Shown here piece by piece: positions 15,172 through 21,885 of a stretch of 21,885 bases of DNA (positions are counted from its first letter, which is position 1; each line of letters starts with the position of its first letter). Source of the DNA: Streptosporangiaceae bacterium. GTDB taxonomy: Bacteria; Actinomycetota; Actinomycetes; Streptosporangiales; Streptosporangiaceae. The stretch covers positions 1-21,885 of the forward strand of contig JAICWX010000137.1 of the NCBI GenBank assembly GCA_025934635.1, in the 5' to 3' direction. The notes beneath the pieces are model-generated. The model saw only the letters and a list, made by a program, of their open reading frames with translations. It was not told the origin of the DNA and made no database searches. The position numbers and the translations under genes were made by a program.

Positions 15172-16187
15172 TAGCGGTACCGGAGCATCGTCCCGGCGTC
15201 CCGCTCCTCCGCCCGGCGCAAGATGGCCAGGCCCACGGCGATATCGAGGATGGCCAGCCCGCGGTGCCACAGCAGGATCCGCTCGTCGTCACGCTCTCGG
15301 CCGGGCCGCTGCCCGGCGACGACCTGGCCCAGCTCGGCGTACAGCGACGCGGGCGACAGGCGGCCGGTGTCCACGTGGCGGCGCAGCGCGCCGAACCGGC
15401 CGGACTGGGCCTCGCGCCAGTCGTCGACCACCACCTTGTCCATCACGTCGAGCAGGTCGAGTTCCACCGCGCTGATCGTGCCGTACGGGACGACGAACGC
15501 CCCCGGCTTGACCGCGGCCGTCCGCAGCAGCGGCTCGGGCTCGGTCAGCCGCGACGCCTCGACCAGGATGTCCGCGCCGTCGAAGACCTCCTCCGCGCCA
15601 GCGGTCACCCGGACCGGGGTCCTGGTGACCGCGGCCAGCTCCCGCGCGAACGCCTCCCGGGACTCGGGCCGGCGGCTGGTGACCCGGATCTCCTCCAGGT
15701 CGAACAGCTCGTCGAGCAGCACGACGTTCCAGAACGCGGTGCCGCGCGTCCCGACGTGGCCGAGCACCCGGGAGTCCGGCCGGGCGAGGTAGCGGGCGCC
15801 CACGGCGGTCATCGCACCGGTCCGGCAGGCGGTGATCAAGGTGGCGTCCATGATCGACAGCGGCACGCCGGTCCCCGGGTCGTAGAGCGTCAGCAGCCCG
15901 AGTTCGCTGGGCAGCCCGGCCGCGTAGTTGGCGACGAAGTCGCCGACCACCTTGACGCCGGCCACCCCGCCGACCCCGCCGCGGAGCACGTTGAAATGAC
16001 CGGCGCCGTCGTTGTCCGGGACCAGGTGCACCCTCGGCTCGACCACCACCTGCCCGTTCCCGTGGGCGCGGACCGCGTCCTCCACGGCGGCGATGATCTC
16101 GGCGTTGGTCAGCCCCAGCGAGTCAATGTCCGGCCCGGACAGGAACCGGATCCACAGTCCTCCCGCCGCGGCCACGTCTGTGATCAT
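15171..16187 (-). CDS. Ornithine cyclodeaminase/mu-crystallin family protein
   Basis: A 338-residue member of the OCD/mu-crystallin family (ornithine cyclodeaminase, alanine and ketimine dehydrogenases, SbnB-like enzymes). Arg52, Lys79 (GVKVVGD) and Arg122 (TACRTGAM) fit the substrate carboxylate and catalytic positions. The NAD loop is LGHVGTRGTAFWNV, in which the common GTGxQA appears as GTRGTA. GADILVEAS precedes the active-site acidic region. ATG 16187 has AAGG only about 4 nt upstream, so the start is moderately sure. It is the first gene of a coupled pair with the HAL-like gene and is divergent from the P450, over a 161-bp gap in which I see no clear promoter. A joint role on an amino acid or imine is inferred. 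Confidence 0.87.
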   Translation of the reverse strand: MITDVAAAGGLWIRFLSGPDIDSLGLTNAEIIAAVEDAVRAHGNGQVVVEPRVHLVPDNDGAGHFNVLRGGVGGVAGVKVVGDFVANYAAGLPSELGLLTLYDPGTGVPLSIMDATLITACRTGAMTAVGARYLARPDSRVLGHVGTRGTAFWNVVLLDELFDLEEIRVTSRRPESREAFARELAAVTRTPVRVTAGAEEVFDGADILVEASRLTEPEPLLRTAAVKPGAFVVPYGTISAVELDLLDVMDKVVVDDWREAQSGRFGALRRHVDTGRLSPASLYAELGQVVAGQRPGRERDDERILLWHRGLAILDIAVGLAILRRAEERDAGTMLRYR

Positions 16188-16348
16188 TTTCCTTAGGCTA
16201 GCGTCGCCCCTGGCGTCGGCACCGGGCGGGAGCGCGGGCTGGCATCATGAGGACCATGGCCGCCGCGACGGCCCGCCGGCAGCATCTTCTGGACGGCAGC
16301 TGACCACCGTACCCTGGGATCAGCCGCTTCGCTGACGGAGGTACCGCC

Positions 16349-17572
16349 GTGACCAGCCGCCATCCCCCGGTCGAGAACTGGGCGACCGACTTCGATCACA
16401 CCGATGCCGCCTGGGCGGCCGACCCGTACCCCATCTGGGCCGATTTGCGCGGACGCTGTCCCGTCGCGCACAGCGACCGCTACGGCGGGACCTGGCTGCC
16501 GGTGACGCACGAGCTCGTATCCGAGGTGGCCTACGACACCGAGCACTTCACCTCCCGTTCGGTGGTGGTCAGCGAAGACCGGCCCGGCCCGGACGACCTG
16601 CCCGCCCCCATCGGGCTGTCTCCGCCGATCACCTCGGATCCGCCGTTCCACGCGCTGGCCCGCGGGATGCTGCTGCCGGCCTTCGGGCCGCGGGCGATTG
16701 CCGCCGTCGAGCCGTTCACCCGGGACCTGTGCCGTGAGCTGCTGGCGCAGACCGAGGGCCAGGCGAGCTTCGACGCGGCCACCGAGTACGCCCGGCACAT
16801 CCCGGTCCGGGTCATCGTCAGGTTCCTCGGGTTTCCGGTCGAGGACGCCGACAGCTTCCGGCAGTTCATCCGCCTGGTCCTGGAGGATGTCGACACGTCG
16901 GCCGGGGACGAGGAGAGGGAGGCGATGTTCGCCGAGCTCGACGCCTACATGGACGCCCAGATCGATGACCACATCGCCCGCCCCCGGGACGACCTGACCT
17001 CGTTCCTCATCGAGGCCGAGATCGGCGGCGCCAAGCTGAGCCGGGAGCACATCCGCGGCACCATGATCTTGCTGATGATCGCCGGGATCGACACCACCTG
17101 GTCCGCGATCGGCGCGGCCCTGTGGCACCTGGCCCAGCATCCCGGCGACCGCCGGCGGCTGGCCGCCGAGCCGGAGCTGATGGGGACCGCCGTCGAGGAG
17201 CTGCTGCGCGCCTACGCCCCGGTCACGATGGCGCGGCTGGTCGCGCAGGACTTCGACTTCCACGGGCACCCGCTGAAGGAAGGCGACTGGCTGCTGCTCC
17301 CGTTCCCGGCCGCCAACCGGGACCCGGGCGCCTTCGCGGACCCGGACGTGGTGCGGCTCGACCGGACCCAGAACCGCCACGCCGCCTTCGGGCTCGGACG
17401 GCATCGCTGCCTCGGGTCCCACCTGGCCCGGATGGAGCTCCGGGTGGCCATCGAGGAGTGGCTGGCCCGCTACCCGGACTTCGCGCTGGCCGACCCCGCC
17501 GCCGTCACCTGGTCCGGCGGCCAGGTCCGCGGCCCCCGCGCCCTCCCGGTCAGGATCGGTGAGCAGCCCTAG
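16349..17572 (+). CDS. Cytochrome P450, bacterial soluble type
   Basis: A 407-residue P450. The I-helix oxygen-activation motif is AGIDTT (245-250), the K-helix ExxR is Glu284-Arg287 (EELLR), and the heme loop FGLGRHRCLG carries the thiolate ligand Cys354. Length fits class-I soluble actinobacterial P450s, which need ferredoxin and reductase partners; neither is in the window. GTG 16349 follows GGAGG at 7 nt. It is divergent from the cyclodeaminase/HAL-like pair and followed by a possible terminator. It could oxidise the product of that pair or act in acyl/terpenoid breakdown with the CoA genes to its right. Its substrate is unknown. Confidence 0.95.
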   Translation: MTSRHPPVENWATDFDHTDAAWAADPYPIWADLRGRCPVAHSDRYGGTWLPVTHELVSEVAYDTEHFTSRSVVVSEDRPGPDDLPAPIGLSPPITSDPPFHALARGMLLPAFGPRAIAAVEPFTRDLCRELLAQTEGQASFDAATEYARHIPVRVIVRFLGFPVEDADSFRQFIRLVLEDVDTSAGDEEREAMFAELDAYMDAQIDDHIARPRDDLTSFLIEAEIGGAKLSREHIRGTMILLMIAGIDTTWSAIGAALWHLAQHPGDRRRLAAEPELMGTAVEELLRAYAPVTMARLVAQDFDFHGHPLKEGDWLLLPFPAANRDPGAFADPDVVRLDRTQNRHAAFGLGRHRCLGSHLARMELRVAIEEWLARYPDFALADPAAVTWSGGQVRGPRALPVRIGEQP

Positions 17573-17586
17573 GACCTCACCTCTCC

Positions 17587-17610
17587 CGGCCTAAGCCCTG
17601 AAGGGGGCCG
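17587..17610 (+). terminator. Possible terminator hairpin after the P450 gene
   Basis: CGGCC (17587-17591) pairs with GGCCG (17606-17610), and CCC with GGG around a TGAA loop, with a four-base bulge (TAAG) on one side. It lies 15 nt after the stop and has no U tract, so it is only a candidate. Confidence 0.35.
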
Positions 17611-17694
17611 CTTATAAGGCATTCGTACGATGCGCCTGTGCTGGTCTTAGCCGTAATTTCGAAGGTAGATACCACAGGTGCACGGGGAGTTCAC

Positions 17695-17925
17695 ATGATG
17701 CCTTACCAGGCCTATCAGGTCTACCAGGCCGAGCGGCCTAAGACCGCGGCCGAGATCCGGCGAGCCGACGAGCAGCTCGGCCACATGGCCGAGAACATGT
17801 CCTGGCTGTGGCGGCGCGCCACCCGCCCGGTCGCCCGCTTCCGCTGGCAGGTTCAGCGGCCGGTCCACACCGGAGCCCGCTTATCGCGGAACGCGGCCGG
17901 GCCCTCCTGCGCGTCGGCGCTGTGA
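17695..17925 (+). CDS. Small hypothetical protein
   Basis: A 76-residue basic protein beginning MMPYQAYQVYQAERPKTAAE. The N-terminal YQxYQxYQAER and the AEIRRADEQLG region look like a type of small actinobacterial protein of unknown function; I recall similar openings but cannot check this. GGGGAG at 17684-17689 is well placed before ATG 17695. The last 73 bp overlap the 3' end of the enoyl-CoA hydratase gene on the other strand, so the C-terminal part may be partly set by that gene. No membrane segment or signal peptide is visible. The function is unknown. Confidence 0.55.
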   Translation: MMPYQAYQVYQAERPKTAAEIRRADEQLGHMAENMSWLWRRATRPVARFRWQVQRPVHTGARLSRNAAGPSCASAL

Positions 17926-18605
17926 TAGACCGGCGCCCAGATCCGTTCGGCCTCCTCGAACAGGTCGGGCCGGGACAGGTACGCCGTGCGCTTGGCGGCC
18001 AGCACTGACAACGGTGCGTTCGCCGCGATGCGCTCGGCTACCTGCTGGGCCCGCGCGCGCAGGTCCGCGAGCGGGACCACCTCGTTGACCAGCCCCACCT
18101 CGTACGCGCGCTGGGCGCCGAGCGGGTCACCGGTGAGCAGTATCTGCAGCGCGATCCGGGGCGGGACCAGCCAGGACAGGGGAGCGGCCCACGGGGCGCC
18201 CCGTCCCACCTTTACCTCGCTGATGGCGAACGTGGCCGTGTCGGCGGCCAGGCACAGGTCGCAGCACTGGGTGAGCAGGAACCCGCCGGCCCAGGCGACG
18301 CCGTTCACCGCCGCGATCGTCGGCTTCGGGACGTCGATGTTGCGCCCGAACTGGGGCATGAAGTCGGGCGGCGGCACGGTCAGGGCGGTGGCGGCCATCT
18401 CCTTCAGGTCGGCCCCGGCGCAGAACGCCTTGTCCCCGGCACCGGTCAGGACCATGACCTTGGCCGTGCCGTCGGCGTTGAAGTGCCGGACCCCGGCGTA
18501 CAGGCCTTCCCGGACGGCCGCGTTGAGCGCGTTGCGGGCTTCGGGGCGCTCGATGGTGAGCCAGGCGACGCCGTTGGTCACCCGGTAGCTGACCGCATCC
18601 GTCAT
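17853..18605 (-). CDS. Enoyl-CoA hydratase/isomerase (crotonase) family protein
   Basis: A 250-residue crotonase-fold protein. AFCAGADLKEM (60-70) and NGVAWAGGFLL (101-111) supply the two oxyanion-hole NH groups. Of the two Glu residues of classical enoyl-CoA hydratase, the first is Leu110 and the second is kept as Glu130 (SEVKVGRGAP), so it may be an isomerase, a one-Glu hydratase or another crotonase. ATG 18605 follows GGAG at 7 nt; the upstream ATG at 18626 is less likely. It is divergent from the acyl-CoA synthetase across a perfect palindrome, so the two are probably co-regulated for activation and breakdown of one acid. Confidence 0.88.
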   Translation of the reverse strand: MTDAVSYRVTNGVAWLTIERPEARNALNAAVREGLYAGVRHFNADGTAKVMVLTGAGDKAFCAGADLKEMAATALTVPPPDFMPQFGRNIDVPKPTIAAVNGVAWAGGFLLTQCCDLCLAADTATFAISEVKVGRGAPWAAPLSWLVPPRIALQILLTGDPLGAQRAYEVGLVNEVVPLADLRARAQQVAERIAANAPLSVLAAKRTAYLSRPDLFEEAERIWAPVYHSADAQEGPAAFRDKRAPVWTGR

Positions 18606-18652
18606 CGGACTACTCCATACCTTCACAGCAGCGGGCTGAACTCGTAGATTAT

Positions 18653-18682
18653 GGCATTAGTGAACTGCGAATCACTAATGCC
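18653..18682. promoter_or_regulatory. Perfect 11+11 bp palindromic operator between the crotonase and acyl-CoA synthetase genes
   Basis: GGCATTAGTGA (18653-18663) and TCACTAATGCC (18672-18682) are exact reverse complements with an 8-bp spacer. It lies in the divergent intergenic gap once the synthetase start is set at 18699. The form and place suit a dimeric repressor such as TetR or GntR types. No candidate regulator gene adjoins it. Confidence 0.8.
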
Positions 18683-18698
18683 GCTGCCGGAGGACGCC

Positions 18699-20375
18699 GT
18701 GGACCTGGATGTGACGAGCCTGCACCACCGCCGAGCCGCCCGCCGGTGGGAGCGGATGAGCGTCGGTGACCTCATCGAGCGGGTGACCTGGAGCAGGCCG
18801 GACAAGGTGGCCATCGTGGGCCGTCCGGGCGCCTACGCCGACGAGCGGTTCGCGGCGCTGACCTACCGGCAGGCCGACCAGGCGGCGAACCAGGTGGCGC
18901 ACGCGCTGCTGGCCCGCGGCCTGGAGCGCGGCGACGTGGTCCTGCTGTTCTGCGAGAACTCGGTCGAGGCCTACCTGGCCAAGATCGGCATCGCCAAGGC
19001 CGGCCTGGTCGCCGCCCCGCTGAACCCGATGATGGCACCGGACCTGGTGGCCGCCATGATCGACCTGGTCCAGCCGAAACTGGCCATCGTCGACGCCGAG
19101 CTCTGGGGCCAGGCCGCCGAACCGTTCACGGCCAAGGGCCTGCCGCCCGGGGTGAGCATCGCCATCGGCGGCGAGCCGGCCCCCGGCAGCGTGTCGTTCA
19201 CCGAGTTCATCGCGGGTCAGGACGACGGCGAGCCGGACGTGGAGATCCACGCCGACGACATCTGGGAGATCTTGTTCACCTCGGGCACCACGGCCCTGCC
19301 CAAGGGCGTGATGATCTCCCACGCCACCAGCTACATGGCCGGGTTCGGGTTCGCGCTGTCGCTGACTCGCGGGCTGAAGCTGGAATCCGACCTCAAGGTC
19401 GGCACCTACCTGCCGATGATCTACCACGTAGGTGATCAACCATTCACTTACTCGGTGTTCCTGAGCGGCGGCACGCTGGTGCTCGGCCGCCGCCCGAACC
19501 CGGAGCACATCACGGAGATGATCGCCGAGGACCGGGTGACCGCGCTGTGGGCCGGCTCGCCGGCCATGGTCCGGGCCGTCGATGCGGTCCTGACCGCCCG
19601 GCCGGAACTGGACGCGCGCAGCCTGACCGTGATCGTCTACGGCTGGGCCGCGCTGCCCCCGGCCACGCTGGCCTCGATGAAGCGGCACTGCGGCGAGGAC
19701 CTGTGCGTGTTCGAGATCTTCGGCCAGACCGAGGCGATCCCCTGCCACCGGTTCTGGCCGGACGAGTGGCCCGAGCTCTACGCGGCCACCGCGCCGCAGT
19801 ACAACTACGTCGGGGTGCCCAGCCCGATCCTCGCCTCGACGGTGCTCGACGCGGACGGCGGCGACCTGGCCGGCCAGCCCGGCGTGCCCGGCGAGGCGGT
19901 GTACCGGTCGCCGGCCGTGATGGCGGGCTACTACCGGGACGAGGAGGCCACCCGGCACGCGTTCCGGTACGGCTGGTTCCACTCCGGGGACAGCTGCGCC
20001 TACGACGGCGCCGGCCTGCGGATCATGCTCGACCGGTACAAGGACATCGTCAAGACCGGCGGGGAGAACGTCTCCAGCCTGCGGGTGGAGGCGGTGCTGG
20101 CCCAGCATCCGGACGTGGCCAAGGCGGCGGTCATCGGGCTGCCGCACCCGCACTGGAGCGAGGCGGTGACCGCGGTCGTCGTGCTCAGGGACGGCGCCCG
20201 GGCCAGCGCGGAGGACCTGATCAAGCACTGCCGGGCCAGCCTGGCCGGGTACGAGACGCCGAAATCGGTGGTGTTCGCCGCCGACCTGCCCGAGACGGTG
20301 GGCGGCAAGGTGCTCAAGTACCGGCTGCGAGCGGACCACGCCGGCCACTACGGGGACGTCACCGAGCCGTTCTGA
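18699..20375 (+). CDS. Class I adenylate-forming acyl-CoA synthetase/ligase
   Basis: A 558-residue acyl-CoA synthetase. The ATP/phosphate loop is FTSGTTALPKG (from residue 193, with Ala199 in place of the usual Gly). Other motifs are FGQTE (341-345), GWFHSGD, DRYKDIVKTGGENVSS and the C-terminal GGKVLKYRLR with catalytic Lys537. It makes an acyl-AMP and then an acyl-CoA. GGAGG at 18689-18693 supports GTG 18699. The open frame reaches ATG 18651, but that start would put the palindrome inside the gene. Substrate could be a medium-chain, aromatic or branched acid; motifs alone do not decide. The crotonase next door suggests a small beta-oxidation-like unit. Confidence 0.92.
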   Translation: MDLDVTSLHHRRAARRWERMSVGDLIERVTWSRPDKVAIVGRPGAYADERFAALTYRQADQAANQVAHALLARGLERGDVVLLFCENSVEAYLAKIGIAKAGLVAAPLNPMMAPDLVAAMIDLVQPKLAIVDAELWGQAAEPFTAKGLPPGVSIAIGGEPAPGSVSFTEFIAGQDDGEPDVEIHADDIWEILFTSGTTALPKGVMISHATSYMAGFGFALSLTRGLKLESDLKVGTYLPMIYHVGDQPFTYSVFLSGGTLVLGRRPNPEHITEMIAEDRVTALWAGSPAMVRAVDAVLTARPELDARSLTVIVYGWAALPPATLASMKRHCGEDLCVFEIFGQTEAIPCHRFWPDEWPELYAATAPQYNYVGVPSPILASTVLDADGGDLAGQPGVPGEAVYRSPAVMAGYYRDEEATRHAFRYGWFHSGDSCAYDGAGLRIMLDRYKDIVKTGGENVSSLRVEAVLAQHPDVAKAAVIGLPHPHWSEAVTAVVVLRDGARASAEDLIKHCRASLAGYETPKSVVFAADLPETVGGKVLKYRLRADHAGHYGDVTEPF

Positions 20376-20394
20376 GACCTGGCATGCTGGTCGG

Positions 20395-21582
20395 GTGAAC
20401 GACGATCCGCCGCCGCGCAGCCGGTTCGGCCGCATGCTCAGGGCGGCCGACCGCCGGCACGTGCCGCTGCTGACGATCATCGTCACGGTGGCCGTGGTGG
20501 CGGTCACGTACCTGGCCGGGAAGCTGATCTACCGGCTGCGCGACATCGTGCTCCTGATGCTGGTGGCGGGGTTCATCGCGCTGCTCCTCAACCCGCTCGT
20601 CGTGCTGCTCCAGAAGCGGCTGTTCCCGCGCCGCGGGGCCGCCGTCGCGATCGTCACCATCCTGGCCGGGATGGTCTTCATCGGCCTGGCCGTGGCCTTC
20701 GGCTACCCGCTGGTGAACGGGATCACGGACCTGGCCGACTCGCTGCCGGGCTACGTGGCGCAGGCGCAGCACGGCACGGGCTGGATCGGCCACCTCACCA
20801 CCAAGTACCACATCCAGGACTGGGTGCAGCGCAACGCGCCCAAGCTGGTCACGTACGCCGAATCCCTCAGCAAGCCCGTCCTGACCATCGGCAAGGGTGC
20901 TCTCTCCCTGATCATCGAGCTGGCCACGATCTTCATCCTGGTCCTGCTGCTCCTGCTCGAGGGCCCGAAGATGCGGCGGTGGACGCTCGCCCAGATGGCC
21001 CCGGGCCGGTCGGCCACGGTCACCCGCATCGCCGGCGAGGTGAACACCGCGGTCATCGGCTACATGCTGGGAAACCTGCTCACCTCGCTCATCGCCGGCG
21101 TGGTGGTGTTCGTCACGCTGATGATCGTCGGGGTGCCGTTCCCGTTCCTGTGGGGCCTGTGGGTCGCCCTGGTCGACTTCCTGCCCATGATCGGCGGGGC
21201 GCTGGCCGGCATCCCCACCGTCCTGTTCGCGTTCACCCAGGGAGTCACGCCGGGGGTCGCCACGCTGGTGGTCTTCCTGGCGTACACCCAGATCGAGAAC
21301 CACATCCTGAACCCGGTGATCATGGCCAAGACGGTGAAGATCAGCCCGCTGCTGGTGCTGGTCGCCGTCCTGGTCGGCGCGTCGGTGGGCAGCCTGGTCG
21401 GCGGCCTGTTCGGCGGCTTCGTCGCGGCGCTGCTGGCCATCCCCGCCGCCGGCGCCCTCCAGGTGCTCGTCCGGGAGGCCTGGCAGGCTACCGCCCCGCC
21501 GCCGGCGGCCCCGCCACCCGTAACGGAAGATGAAGATCCGGTGCCGCCGGCCGGCGGCCTCTTCCCTGTTCCGCCCGATTAG
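20395..21582 (+). CDS. AI-2E/PerM family membrane transporter
   Basis: A 395-residue polytopic membrane protein of the AI-2E transporter (PerM/TqsA) family, with about eight hydrophobic segments. Family features include the N-terminal paired helices (VPLLTIIVTVAVVAVTYL and IVLLMLVAGFIALLLNPL), a soluble central part, WGLWVALVDFLPMIGGALAGIP and the terminal GGLFGGFVAALLAIP. The C-terminal tail (from about 365) is Pro-rich and acidic. GTG 20395 is used, without a strong ribosome site and 19 nt after the synthetase stop; ATG 20434 is an alternative. Members export or import diverse small molecules, so quorum-signal transport should not be assumed. Confidence 0.88.
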   Translation: MNDDPPPRSRFGRMLRAADRRHVPLLTIIVTVAVVAVTYLAGKLIYRLRDIVLLMLVAGFIALLLNPLVVLLQKRLFPRRGAAVAIVTILAGMVFIGLAVAFGYPLVNGITDLADSLPGYVAQAQHGTGWIGHLTTKYHIQDWVQRNAPKLVTYAESLSKPVLTIGKGALSLIIELATIFILVLLLLLEGPKMRRWTLAQMAPGRSATVTRIAGEVNTAVIGYMLGNLLTSLIAGVVVFVTLMIVGVPFPFLWGLWVALVDFLPMIGGALAGIPTVLFAFTQGVTPGVATLVVFLAYTQIENHILNPVIMAKTVKISPLLVLVAVLVGASVGSLVGGLFGGFVAALLAIPAAGALQVLVREAWQATAPPPAAPPPVTEDEDPVPPAGGLFPVPPD

Positions 21583-21645
21583 CGGGAGCATGGCAGGGAA
21601 GCCGCCGCACGTAGCCGCAGGAAAGCGTCCTTAGGAGGACCGGAC

Positions 21646-21885
21646 ATGGCACAGCCGTCAGTCCTGGGAATCGTGCTCGCGGGAGGCGCCGGCACCCGCC
21701 TGTCCCCGCTGACCGCGGACCGGGCCAAACCCGCCGTCCCGTTCGGGGGCCTGTACCGCCTGATCGACTTCGCGCTGTCCAACCTGGCCAACGGCGGCAT
21801 CCGCAAGATCTGCGTGCTGACCCAGTACAAGAGCCACAGCCTGGACCGGCACATCTCCACCACGTGGCGGATGAGCTCCCTGCTC
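21646..21885 (+). CDS. glgC: Glucose-1-phosphate adenylyltransferase, 5' part
   Basis: The window holds the first 80 residues; the gene runs off the right edge. [17 protein letters not shown] (7-23), then [10 protein letters not shown] and [16 protein letters not shown], are the signature of bacterial ADP-glucose pyrophosphorylase, with the nucleotide-binding GGxGxRL loop and the allosteric/substrate Lys in AKPAVP. The enzyme makes ADP-glucose from glucose 1-phosphate and ATP for glycogen or alpha-glucan synthesis. AGGAGG at 21633-21638 sets ATG 21646. It is 63 bp after the AI-2E family gene, so it may share its transcript or have its own promoter. Confidence 0.95.
   Translation, partial: MAQPSVLGIVLAGGAGTRLSPLTADRAKPAVPFGGLYRLIDFALSNLANGGIRKICVLTQYKSHSLDRHISTTWRMSSLL

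Noticed and set aside
16247..16303. 18-codon open frame before the P450 gene
   Set aside because: No convincing ribosome site and too short to judge by composition; no leader-peptide features.
17619..17633. Dyad GCAT-TCGTACG-ATGC before the small hypothetical gene
   Set aside because: Only 4-bp arms, and no link to a clear promoter; it could be chance.
18675..20507. Long open frame (610 codons) on the - strand
   Set aside because: Antisense to the acyl-CoA synthetase, which carries all family motifs; the composition is that of a shadow frame.

Overview
The window is a high-GC stretch (roughly 70% G+C by eye) with GTG starts, strong GGAGG-type ribosome binding sites, 1 to 4 bp gene overlaps and a glgC gene of actinobacterial type. 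It is almost certainly chromosomal DNA of an actinomycete. I cannot name the genus. I saw no tRNA, rRNA, insertion sequence, integrase or CRISPR array.

Region 1 (about 1-11,900) is a catabolic island. It holds a D-2-hydroxyacid dehydrogenase and an acid-sugar dehydratase of the enolase superfamily (+), a three-gene 2-oxoacid dehydrogenase operon (E2, E1 alpha, E1 beta; -), a divergent GntR/FCD regulator (+), an SDR dehydrogenase (+), a lipoprotein-permease-permease sugar importer (-) and an LDH2/MDH2-type dehydrogenase (-). Five copies of one AT-rich 15-mer, consensus TATCATATNCYAAAT, lie before five transcription units and overlap their candidate promoters. This points to a single regulon, probably controlled by the local GntR protein. 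The likely scheme is: import of a sugar acid or related polyol, oxidation, dehydration, further oxidation, and oxidative decarboxylation to an acyl-CoA. No aldolase, sugar-acid kinase, E3 or transporter ATPase is encoded here. The E1 beta subunit lacks about 57 internal residues that the family normally has, and the E2 lacks a recognisable E1/E3-binding domain.

Region 2 (about 11,900-17,570) holds a secreted type-B carboxylesterase, a two-gene operon of an ornithine cyclodeaminase/mu-crystallin family protein and a HAL/PAL-fold protein, and a divergent cytochrome P450. The HAL-like protein has Thr-Ala-Gly where the self-processing Ala-Ser-Gly triad should be, so it should not form the MIO cofactor. 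It may be a lyase-fold protein with a different chemistry.

Region 3 (about 17,690-20,375) has a small hypothetical protein, an enoyl-CoA hydratase family gene (-) and a divergent acyl-CoA synthetase (+). A perfect 11+11 bp palindrome lies between the last two. Region 4 (20,395-21,885) has an AI-2E/PerM family membrane protein and the 5' part of glgC, cut by the window edge.
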